Shown piece by piece: positions 23,597 through 33,431 of a stretch of DNA of 64,000 bases; positions within the stretch are counted from its first letter, which is position 1, and the number at the start of each line of letters is the position of its first letter. The DNA is taken from the NCBI GenBank assembly GCA_036250195.1, contig JAVHZZ010000003.1, positions 23,551,175 through 23,615,174 on the forward strand. The letters run 5' to 3'. Source of the stretch: Mixophyes australis (Eukaryota; Chordata; Amphibia; Anura; Limnodynastidae). The translations under genes were made by a program, and so were the position numbers. The notes below the pieces were generated by a model that searched no databases, was not told where the DNA came from, and was given only the letters and a program-made list of their open reading frames with translations.

Positions 23597-24422
23597 TTTA
23601 CGTGAACTAGTGAAAAGTAGTATAATGAATGCGTATAATACCCGTATTTCTTCCCATTGCTTCTATGATAAAAAAACAAAAAACAATCAGAATTATGAGT
23701 GAAATATTTCATTGTCCCCAGGTCAGTTTAACAAAGCGGCATAAAGAACGTTTATTTTAAGTAAAAAGCTAAATCTGGTAAAAATTCAAAATGTTGTAAT
23801 TTTTCTCATCTTAGATTTAATTGCAGGAGCACCTTGAGCAAACTTTTCAAACTCTTTCGGTGGAATTTGCCCTGGCTGTCTAGTCTTACTCCAACCCCAT
23901 CACACCATATTATAAAATGACCGTCATCACAGCCCTATTCAAAGGCTATAGATTCTGTGAATTGCGTACTTACAATATTTAATGGACACAAATGTTATAT
24001 GGCCAAGCCTACGCTCCTCTGCGAAACGGCCTGTTCTGGGAAACTCGATTTGTTACTTATTTCCAACATCTACATTCAATTAGCGCCCAGCTCCCCAGAA
24101 AACCATTATCTGACATCTGTTTTGAATATTTTCATCTGGCTAATGGAATTTGTAATCTCTGTGACTTCAGATAATAATACCGCAAAATGGTTGTTTGGCA
24201 GCAAAATTTCGAGATTTTAGCAAATTGTGGAAGTACGGTTGGTACTTCATATAACAAGTAAACTTTAGTGTTTATTTAAACCACTTGAAGAAAATGTTGT
24301 GCAGTTGAATGCATGTCTTAAATGGATTTAGCCAAATAAAGGTTGCCCAAGCTAACGAGCCCCTCATTTAACAACTTACTAGCAATTTTTACCAAAATAT
24401 TTCACAAATTCAAAGTAATGAT
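23597..24422. other. Unassigned AT-rich sequence
   Basis: Nothing recognised. Confidence 0.45.
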
Positions 24423-24640
24423 GGGGGTAAATGTATCAAGCTATGATTTTGAATTTCCAGCGATTTTCTTGGGAGAGTTTAAAATTGCCGATTTATTAAC
24501 CGGTGATTTGATGTAAAATCGCCGGAGATGTGTTTCATTCAAAATGGCAGTTTTCAAAATTGCTACAAATTGCGGTCCCGGTTTTTTCCCACTCTGCTAC
24601 ACAAATTGCCAAATGTATGAATTCAAAATCGCCAATATGT
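24423..24640. mobile_element. DNA-transposon fragment (gggggtaaatgtatcaag end)
   Basis: The terminus gggggtaaatgtatcaag matches the complement of the end at 59655-59767 (ttgatacatttacccc). It is followed by repeated aaaatcgcc / caaaattgc motifs. The opposite end was not found. Confidence 0.5.
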
Positions 24641-24871
24641 ATATTTTTATGATATGTCAACACTTGTAAGTTTCCAGCACATTTAAAAGATATTTTGTTT
24701 TTATTTTATAACCGGCAGCTGCTGTACATGATGTAGTCCATAGCCAAATCCATTCTATAGACAGCAATAGCAACAGTGACATATAAAGGCGTAAATCACG
24801 TTTTATCAGATGCCCACGGCTTATTTTTAAAATGCATCTTACATGTGATTTTAATAAAACACATGTATATA
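24641..24871. other. Unassigned sequence
   Basis: Nothing recognised. Confidence 0.4.
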
Positions 24872-25468
24872 TCTAATATATAAATGCTTAGTGGCGTCTG
24901 TCTGTCTGTGTGTGTGTGGAAAAAAAAAACAAGTTGCAGTGCCACCTGCTGGGCAGAGTTATACACTGACCTACTAAATTCTTAGTGTGTGTGGGAAAAA
25001 AAATTCAAAAAGGGTGAAATTTGGTAGGGCTCAAACTAATTTTCATGAGGTAATTTTACCTCATGAACACACATGTGTAGAGGCGTGCGTTAGTGTGTGT
25101 GTTAGTGTGTGTGTGTGTGTGGAAAAAACTATTTTCTCAGAAAGGGCTCATCCAATTGACCTGAAATTTGGTATACTGACATTATTTGACAAAAAAAATA
25201 GAATAGTCAAGTCAGTTAACTTCCATCATCCCCCCTTCCCCCCGTGGGAGAGGTAGTAAAGGCTAAATTTACGAGTTGAGGGGTCAAACTCATTTTCGTG
25301 AGGTAATTTTACCTCATGAACACACATTAAAAAGGGCGCTTGCGTCGGGAAGTAACGATCTTCCCCTGAGGAGGCCTGGGCTAGGTCCAAATGCATGACA
25401 AGAACCTTTTTAACACCTTAAGTAGCTTGATTTGACTAGAATGCATGAGTATCATGCACAAGTTAACT

Positions 25469-25471
<3 letters not shown>
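24872..25471 (+). mobile_element. Non-autonomous Helitron, copy 1
   Basis: The left end is tctaatatataaatgcttag, preceded by A. Near the right end is a hairpin, gcatga-gta-tcatgc (25443-25457), followed by acaagttaacttg and then T. No terminal inverted repeat and no target duplication, as expected for Helitrons. Shares most of its interior with 49968-50486. The final CTRR-type motif is degenerate. Confidence 0.7.

Positions 25472-25506
<35 letters not shown>
25472..25506. repeat. (TA)n microsatellite
   Basis: A pure TA run immediately follows the Helitron end. Confidence 0.95.
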
Positions 25507-25508
<2 letters not shown>

Positions 25509-25911
25509 ACACTAGAAATCACTGCTCCTAGTGTTACAATCCCACTTGCATTCTTGCATCCCACGTTTTGAAACATTGGAAGGGATACAAACTCCATTAA
25601 AACGGCATAACAGCGTGATTCAGAGCGTGAGGCGTTAAAAGAAAACCTTCTACATTGCCAGCAGGTAAAATGCTTTATGCTCCATTAAGATGAAAAGTAG
25701 CGAAACCTTAAATGTATCTCAAATTATGCATTATTTCCTCATAAAATAAATAGAGCTCCATTATACTTAACTTTGTGCAAAGAAACATATTCTGACTATA
25801 CCACCGCTTTCATGGATCAAAATTAAATCTAGGTTTTGTAGCATTTTATTTCAATACCTTCACATATATGATGTAACCACATCAGAGAGCCAAAGCTATT
25901 CCACACACTGT
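25507..25911. other. Unassigned sequence
   Basis: Nothing recognised. Confidence 0.4.
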
Positions 25912-26160
25912 GGGCTAGATTTACTAAAGGGCGGTTTGCCCAAACTGCCGTCAAAATGGCCAGAAATTACATTTTTCAAAACCACCACTTTACAAACCGC
26001 CAGCCCGATTTTAACAATGATGAACATACAAACGGCCGGATTTACTAAGCTGGGTTTTCAAAACCACCGCAAAACCGCCATCCAAACGGCCAAAATAAAA
26101 GAGGTGGCTGTGAATGGCGCGATTGCTCAAACTGCTGCTGTTTGACCTATTTTGCCATTC
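25912..26160. mobile_element. DNA-transposon remnant (gggctagatttactaaa end)
   Basis: The left end gggctagatttactaaa equals the TIR of the MITE at 62671. A second ggatttactaagctggg lies at 26040. The interior has repeated aaaccgcc / aaacggcc motifs. The right end is undetermined. Confidence 0.5.
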
Positions 26161-26254
26161 AGAACATAAGAGAAAGCACCATTGACATTTAAAATATTTT
26201 GAAAATCATTATTTATTGATAATGGGACAAAATGAATTTAATATTAACTTATGG

Positions 26255-26465
26255 GGGATTTTTTTTTTTTTTTTTTTTTTTTTTAAAGGGACCTGGGCCT
26301 TGTGTATGCTTGGGCCCAGTGAACCTTTCAATTTAATGAATGGAATCCTGCTTAGTCTTTCAAAAGAGCATGAAAAATGTATCAAAAGAGCATGAAAAAT
26401 ACATCAAAGCCCATCAAAAGGAGCATAAAAACAGATTAAAAGGAGCATGAAAAATACACGCTCCG
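26255..26465. repeat. Poly-T tract and small minisatellite
   Basis: A T-run near 26261-26284 is followed by about five irregular copies of atcaaaagagcatgaaaaat between 26355 and 26460. Confidence 0.8.
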
Positions 26466-26797
26466 CGTGGATACACTCTTCATGCAGTTTTGATGCACTT
26501 GGTTGGAGTCCTGTCTAAGTCCATCCGCACATCGCTGCAGAGAGCAAAGACAACTCTACAAAAGTAATTTACAGCCGCACTTCTGTGCCACTGACAGAGG
26601 CATCTAAGCAGGGCATGTATCTGCCAACAGACCTGACTTTTAAGGGATAGTTTTGATTTGTAGTGCTTAAAACGGGCACAGTGTCCCAGAAAAGGGCATG
26701 GCCTCACCCAAACTGGGCGGAACGGGACTTGGCATCACTGAACAGGGGCTGTGTATTGTCCAATTGGTCCTAATTTTCCAAGCGGTTAATGTGTAAT
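26466..26797. other. Unassigned sequence
   Basis: Nothing recognised. Confidence 0.4.
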
Positions 26798-26970
26798 ATT
26801 TGTATCAGAGGTGGAACTAGTGAGCTGTGGGCCCCAAGTGCAGGGAAGCGGCGGAGGAGGGAACGGAGGTCCACAGCTCGCTAGTTCCCCGTGCAGCAGG
26901 CACCATTATTTCCATGGCTCCCGGTACACCGCACCTGCGCACCAATGGTAGTTCTGCCACTGATTTGCAT
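26798..26970. mobile_element. Very short hAT element (157 bp)
   Basis: The element at 26806-26962 starts cagaggtggaacta and ends tagttctgccactg. It is flanked by atttgtat and atttgcat (7/8). An internal palindrome (gagctgtggg...ccacagctcgctagttccc) is present. Confidence 0.8.
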
Positions 26971-27227
26971 CTAAATACTACTCTTTATTAAATCTAGCAA
27001 TATAACACCCAGAGGGAAATAAATGATAGCGATCACGCCATTCAATATACAGAATAAGACTATGCGCTCTTTTCAGCTGCTACCAACATCCCCCCCCCAC
27101 ACCTCGGCTACGTGAATAGATATTTTTTAAAAATAAAAAATGTTAAAATTTCACTAATCAATAATCAGCTCTGTCCCCTACAGTCACTACTCAACAGCCT
27201 GTGTCTCTTTAGCATGACCTCTCCTTA
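26971..27227. other. Unassigned sequence
   Basis: Nothing recognised. Confidence 0.4.
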
Positions 27228-27698
27228 CGATTACCACTATTCCGACATGGAGAAGGCCTACAAAGAAAATCCGAAATGATAAAAAAGCGATTGGAAAATA
27301 AACAGACTTACCTTCAACCCGACGCTGGACGTCTCAGATGAAAGCACCAAGCTGACTGCAAGTTATTCCGATTGGAGAAGTGTTCGGCACTGCAGGCTGA
27401 CGTCATCGCGACATCTGTCAATAGAAATTTAAAGTGACGATGTGGGGACCCCTAAGGTTAAGTGTTTAAACACTTAACCCGACATTGCCGCTTTAAATTT
27501 GTATTGACGCGATGACGTCAGCCTGCAGTGCCGAACACTTCTCCAATCGGAAACACTTACTGTCAGCTTGGTGCTCCCATCGGAGATCTCCAGCGTTGGG
27601 ATGAAGGTAAGTCTGTTTATTTTCCAAACGGTTTTTCATAATTTCAGATTTTCTTTATAGGGCTTCTCCATGTCGGAGTACTGGTAATAGGTAAAGCG
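27228..27698. mobile_element. Foldback element (arms ~230 bp)
   Basis: The left arm (attccgacatggagaagg...cagacttaccttcaacccga) mirrors the right arm (gggatgaaggtaagtctg...ccttctccatgtcgg-type sequence) around a centre at ggttaagtgtttaaacactt (27457). The core motif gacattgccgctttaaat is also in 9665-10005. No coding capacity. Confidence 0.8.
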
Positions 27699-28420
27699 AA
27701 CCCAACCCCTCCTGTAGTTGTATTATCCACATCATACTTAATACACATAACTGTACATTATATCTAAGAACACAGAGATAAACACTGTCTCTGTAGATGT
27801 AGGTGAGGATTCGCCCCGTGAGAGTTTACAATCTAGTAAATCAAGAACATTTGACCCTATGTGATCTCGGAAAGGCTGAAATTAATACATGTAACGGTAC
27901 AATAGGATGGACACGAACGAAGCGATTACACTCCCGGCTCTCAGACAAGTTACTTCCTGGCTGAAAGCTATTTGGAGAGACGACCTTGGGGTCATTGTAA
28001 TATGTTTCCACACTTTCTGTCAATTAGATGATCTTCAATAAGCCAAGAAGACAAAGATTCCGTGGACGTCTCAGTAACGGCTGCTCTTGTGCTGTGTGTT
28101 GGGCTGTTCGGAGCACTGGCAGTGAGTCTAGGAGACATGATGGAGAATTTCTACCAACCTGATACACTTCAAGGGCCACTAGCCTTCATGGGGGCCAAAC
28201 ACTGCCCATAATATCAATAAAACAATACATTTAATTATTGAAAGAAAGAGACAGTGGTGTGTAATAACTTATCAACAGGCATTTTCGTGTAAGATAAATA
28301 AGTGTTACAAGGTATCACAAACAAATTTAATTCTATCGGTGTAATGTGCACTACATAATGCAACCAGCTACTAGTATAATATGTGCAATATAAAGTCCCA
28401 GAATTTCCAGAGACTCCTGG
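27699..28420. other. Unassigned sequence
   Basis: Nothing recognised. Confidence 0.45.
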
Positions 28421-29018
28421 ATTGTGGGTAGGTCTCCCAGACTCCCAGGCTATTCTCCCGCATCCAGCCCAAGTGAGCAGGATGGGAGTCTCCATGACAC
28501 GACTCACAGTGAATTGTGTAATTTTGGCTTTCGCGTCATTGCGTCACGGGGCCAACATGATGCAAATCACTGCGCCCCGCCCCCCTTCATCTACCCAATT
28601 CACCTCCCCTCTGGGATCTCGTGCAGGGAAGAACAAAAAGCTTGATTAACACCTGATAATACTATAATCATTAAGAAACACACATTTTTTTTAAAAACAT
28701 ATGATTTTTTTATGATTTGGATTGTGGGTAGGTCTCCCGGACTCCCAGGCTATTCTCCCGCATCCAGCCCAAGTGAGCAGGATGGGAGTCTCCATGACAC
28801 GACTCACAGTGAATTGTGTAATTTTGGCTTTCGCGTCATTGCGTCACGGGGCCAACATGATGCAAATCACTGCGCCCCGCCCCCCTTCATCTACCCAATT
28901 CACCTCCCCTCTGGGATCTCGTGCAGGGAAGAACAAAAAGCTTGATTAACACCTGATAATACTATAATCATTAAGAAACACACATTTTTTTTAAAAACAT
29001 ATGATTTTTTTATGATTT
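28421..29018 (+). repeat. 300-bp tandem duplication, two near-identical copies
   Basis: attgtgggtaggtctccc occurs at 28421 and 28721. The two 300-bp units differ at only one position that I can see (ctcccAgactc versus ctcccGgactc), plus the last two bases of the unit. Frames in each copy repeat and are not genes. Confidence 0.95.
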
Positions 29019-29020
29019 TA

Positions 29021-29405
29021 TTTTAACACCAGGATGTTCTTAATGCCTACATATACATAAAATGTGTTTCTACAGTTTGCCTTAATTGCAAACACATGTT
29101 GTGGCATGAATATGCATCCGTATGCATAAAACACATATCTAATAGATGCCCAGAGTTGGAATCGTCCACTTGTGCGTGGGCCTGACTTCGCCTCACCCTT
29201 ACTGTACATCACCTATGTTAGTCCTCCCCTTGTGCTCTCCCCGTTCCGATCCTCTATCCATAGACAGTCGTATCATTTGCATTTGAACATGAATTGCATG
29301 CAGTTGCTTTCACAAGCATAAGTCAAATTTCCGTGCATATGCAGAGCGATTTCACGCAAGATACGGCATGCAAATGGACTGACATTCCTTACTGAATCAG
29401 GCCCT
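29021..29405. mobile_element. gggcctgattcat-family DNA transposon fragment
   Basis: Blocks ggatgttcttaatgcctaca, cccttactgtacatcac and ttccttactgaatcaggccc are shared with 15530-15970 and 49380-49845. The right end is aatcaggccc. Confidence 0.55.
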
Positions 29406-29896
29406 CTATGTCTATCATATATAACTTGCATAATATAACTGTATAAAATATTCATACACCTGCCGGTCTATATAAATATACACCTACTTTCTAAATACTC
29501 GAAAATATTGTAATTAAATAAATAGACATTTTGAATTATGAGAGACTTGTGTTTCCTAGTGACAGCAACCAGTATAAGCAATCTGAGGAGTGGCTCAGTG
29601 GTCAAAAGACCAATAAAGACTACAGAACTTCAGATATTTAACCTTGTATATTGTGTTTACATTTCCTGTACAGCTGAATACAAACTGTTGAGGCTAAGAA
29701 GACGTCTGCAGTACGCTCCAGTGGGATTACTGTCAGGAAGTCTGCTGTGTGCAGGGAAATATGTTTCCCCCATTATCACAACTTTATCTATAATATCTTC
29801 AGTTCTGATAAGCACCAGGAAGTTTTACATATATGTTTGCGAGTGTTACCAGTAGCTATTTTTATGTAGGCTAACTTGTATCTTAGATTTAGTTGC
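29406..29896. other. Unassigned sequence
   Basis: Nothing recognised. Confidence 0.45.
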
Positions 29897-30193
29897 CCTT
29901 TAAGCATACTTACCAACTTTCTAGAGTTGGTGTCTGGGAGCCTCCCTGGGACAGGGGGGTGTGCGGGGGGCGGGGCTCCAAAATCGCATCATTTTGGACC
30001 CGCCCCCGTGACGTAATGGCGCAAATCGTGTCATTTTACAGCAGGGGACGGGGCCAAATGCATTTTGGCCCTAATTCTGCCCACTTCACTAGGAAGTGGG
30101 CAGATGCGGGAGATTGCCACACTCTCCCGGGAGTCCGTGAGACTTACCCGAAATGCGGGACATTCAGGGAGAGTTGGCAAGTATGCCTTTAAG
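29897..30193. mobile_element. Short hAT element (281 bp) with perfect 8-bp duplication
   Basis: The element at 29905-30185 starts catacttaccaacttt and ends gagttggcaagtatg. It is flanked by identical cctttaag. GC-rich interior without coding capacity. Related to 57386-57637. Confidence 0.9.
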
Positions 30194-30687
30194 GTCACTG
30201 ACTATATAAAACTGACACTGGGAAACTTGCTAAAGGTGACAATTCCCAGAGACCTCGAAAACGTAATTTGTTTCCCATGTCCAAGGCACCAAATCTACAA
30301 CATATCTATATAGAATGTGGCCGAAAAATTCTGTTTAGAGCACTGCAAAGCAGATATAAAAAGCAATTAATTTATGGATAATATTAACTTGAAACATATT
30401 ATTCTACTTTCTGTATTTATGGGAAGCAGTCACTTTCCATGTCGCCCCGACACTGCTGACAAACAAATAGGATAGTAACCTCCAGATTGTCAGCGAGTAA
30501 CAAACAGTAATCAGATATCACTAGGAGCCATTAGTGATCCGATAAACAGCCCATTGATAAAAGTATAAAGATACGGTCAGGGATGGGCAAACTGCCAGCG
30601 CTCCATTCATACAAAACAATGAGCAGGTATTGGGATGAGCTCCAACCCAGTGCACTGCAGACGGCTATTAAGTGGCTGGTGAATGCC
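30194..30687. other. Unassigned sequence
   Basis: Nothing recognised. Confidence 0.45.
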
Positions 30688-33431
30688 AGGAGAGAGAGAG
30701 AGAGGGGGGGAAGGAAGGAAAGAGAGATGGAGGGAGGGTAAGAGAGAGAAGGAGAGAGGGAGGGAGAGAGAGAGAAATAGGAGAGAGAGGGAAGGAAGGA
30801 AGGAGAGATGAGGGAGGGTAAGAAAGAGTGGGAGAGAAGGAGGGAGAGAGAAATAGGAGAGAGAGAGGGAAGGAAGGAGGGAAGGAGAGAGAGATGGAGT
30901 GAGGGTAAGAAAGAGTGGGAGAGAAGGAGGGAGAGAGAGAGAGAGAACTAGGAGAGAGAGGGAAGGAAGGAGAGAGAGAGAGATGGAGGGAGGGTAAGAA
31001 AGAGTGGGAGAGAAGGAGGGAGAGAGAAATAGGAGAGAGAGAGAGGGAAGGAAGGAAGGAAAGAGAGATGAGGGAGGGTAAGAAAGAGTGGGAGAGAAGG
31101 AGGGAGAGAGAAATAGGAGAGAGAGAGGGAAGGAAGGAGGGAAGGAGAGAGAGATGGAGTGAGGGTAAGAAAGAGTGGGAGAGAAGGAGGGAGAGAGAAA
31201 TAGGAGAGAGAGAACTAGGAGAGAGAGGGAAGGAAGGAGGGAAGGAGAGAGAGATGGAGTGAGGGTAAGAAAGAGTGGGAGAGAAGGAGGGAGAGAGAAA
31301 TAGGAGAGAGAGAGAGGGAAGGAAGGAGGGAAGGAGAGAGAGATGGAGTGAGGGTAAGAAAGAGTGGGAGAGAAGGAGGGAGAGAGAAATAGGAGAGAGA
31401 GAACTAGGAGAGAGAGGGAAGGAAGGAAGGAAGGAAGGAGAGATGGAGTGAGGGTAAGAAAGAGTGGGAGAGAAGGAGGGAGAGAGAAATAGGAGAGAGA
31501 GAGAGGGAAGGAAGGAGGGAAGGAGAGAGAGATGGAGTGAGGGTAAGAAAGAGTGGGAGAGAAGGAGGGAGAGAGAAATAGGAGAGAGAGAACTAGGAGA
31601 GAGAGGGAAGGAAGGAGGGAAGGAGAGAGAGATGGAGTGAGGGTAAGAAAGAGTGGGAGAGAAGGAGGGAGAGAGAGAGAGAGAACTAGGAGAGAGAGGG
31701 AAGGAAGGAGAGAGAGAGAGATGGAGGGAGGGTAAGAAAGAGTGGGAGAGAAGGAGGGAGAGAGAAATAGGAGAGAGAGAGAGGGAAGGAAGGAAGGAAA
31801 GAGAGATGAGGGAGGGTAAGAAAGAGTGGGAGAGAAGGAGGGAGAGAGAAATAGGAGAGAGAGAGGGAAGGAAGGAGGGAAGGAGAGAGAGATGGAGTGA
31901 GGGTAAGAAAGAGTGGGAGAGAAGGAGGGAGAGAGAGAGAGAGAACTAGGAGAGAGAGGGAAGGAAGGAGAGAGAGAGAGATGGAGGGAGGGTAAGAAAG
32001 AGTGGGAGAGAAGGAGGGAGAGAGAAATAGGAGAGAGAGAGAGGGAAGGAAGGAGGGAAGGAGAGATAGATGGAGTGAGGGTAAGAAAGAGTGGGAGAGA
32101 AGGAGGGAGAGAGAAATAGGAGAGAGAGAACTAGGAGAGAGAGGGAAGGAAGGAAGGAAGGAAGGAGAGATGGAGTGAGGGTAAGAAAGAGTGGGAGAGA
32201 AGGAGGGAGAGAGAAATAGGAGAGAGAGAGAGGGAAGGAAGGAGGGAAGGAGAGAGAGATGGAGTGAGGGTAAGAAAGAGTGGGAGAGAAGGAGGGAGAG
32301 AGAAATAGGAGAGAGAGAACTAGGAGAGAGAGGGAAGGAAGGAGGGAAGGAGAGAGAGATGGAGTGAGGGTAAGAAAGAGTGGGAGAGAAGGAGGGAGAG
32401 AGAGAGAACTAGGAGAGAGAGGGAAGGAAGGAGAGAGAGAGAGAGATGGAGGGAGGGTAAGAAAGAGTGGGAGAGAAGGAGGGAGAGAGAAATAGGAGAG
32501 AGAGAGAGGGAAGGAAGGAGAACGAGATAGAGGGAGGGAAGATAGAGTTAGATTGTAAGCTTGTGAGCAGGGACTTCACACCTCTTGTCTGTTTTATCCA
32601 GTATTGTATATTACTCAGTTTGTCCCCAATTGTAAAGCTCTACGGAATTTGCGGGCGCTATATAAATAAATGTTGATGATGATGATGATGATGAAAAAGG
32701 GGGAACGAGAGAGAGAGAGGGGTAGGAGAGATGGTGAGAGGCAAAGAGAGAAAGGAGATGGAGAAGGAGAGAGAGATGGAGGGGGGAGGGTAAGAGAGAG
32801 AAGGAGAGAGGAGAATGAGAGATTATGAGAGGCAAAGAGAGTGAAATAGGAGAAAGAGAGAGGGGGAAGGAGAGGGGGGAGGAGAGATGGAGGGAGGGAG
32901 GGTAAGAGAGAGAAGGAGAGAGGAGAATGAGAGATTATGAGAGGCAAAGAGAGTGAAATAGGAGAAAGAGAGAGGGGGAAAGAGAGGGGGAGGAGAGATG
33001 GAGGGAGGGAGGGAGGATAAGAGAGAGAAGGAGAGAGGGAGGGAGGGAGGATAAGAGAGAGAAGAAGAGAAGGAGAGAGGAGAAAGGAAAGAGAGATGGA
33101 GGGATATAGGAGAGAGTGGGAGGGAGAGATGGTGAGAGGCAAAAAAAAGAAATAGAAAGAGAGAGAGGGTGAAGGAGAGGGGGGAGAGTAGTAAGAAGAG
33201 AAAGGGAGATGGAAGGAGAGAGAGATAAAGGGAGGGAGGGTAAGAGAGAGAAGAATAGAGGGGAATGAGAGATGGTGAGAGACAAAGAGAGTGAAATAGG
33301 AGAGAGGGGGAGGAAATGAGAGAGAGAGAGAGAAAGAGGGGAGAGAGAGAGGAAGAAGAGAGAGGGAGGGAAGGAAAGTGAGAGAGTGAAATGGAAGGAA
33401 AGAGAGAACGAGGTAAGGAGGGAAAGGAAGT
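30688..33431 (+). repeat. 2.7-kb polypurine (GAGA/GGAA) array
   Basis: The plus strand is almost purely purine. Sub-units such as gagggtaagaaagagtggg and gagagaaggagggagagag recur more than a dozen times at irregular spacing up to ~32.5 kb, with a more diverged half after 32.7 kb. Lysine/arginine/glutamate-rich frames on the plus strand and serine/leucine/proline-rich frames on the minus strand are composition artefacts. An L2-type tail is inserted at 32548-32693. Confidence 0.95.
32548..32693 (+). mobile_element. L2-type LINE 3' tail inside the purine array
   Basis: Starts ttagattgtaagcttgtgag. Contains ccaattgtaaagctctacgg and ends gcgctatataaataaatg with a (GAT)n run. It is the only non-purine block in the array and so postdates it or was deposited between two arrays. 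Confidence 0.8.

Noticed and set aside
28383..28949. Pair of identical ~75-codon proteins
   Set aside because: Both come from the 300-bp tandem duplication, and competing frames are open as well.
30915..32676. Charged arginine/glutamate/lysine-rich frames resembling coiled-coil proteins
   Set aside because: Direct translation of GAGA/GGAA simple repeats; many copies overlap and carry no other content.
32615..33285. Serine/leucine/proline-rich minus-strand frames resembling membrane proteins
   Set aside because: Complement of the same polypurine tract.
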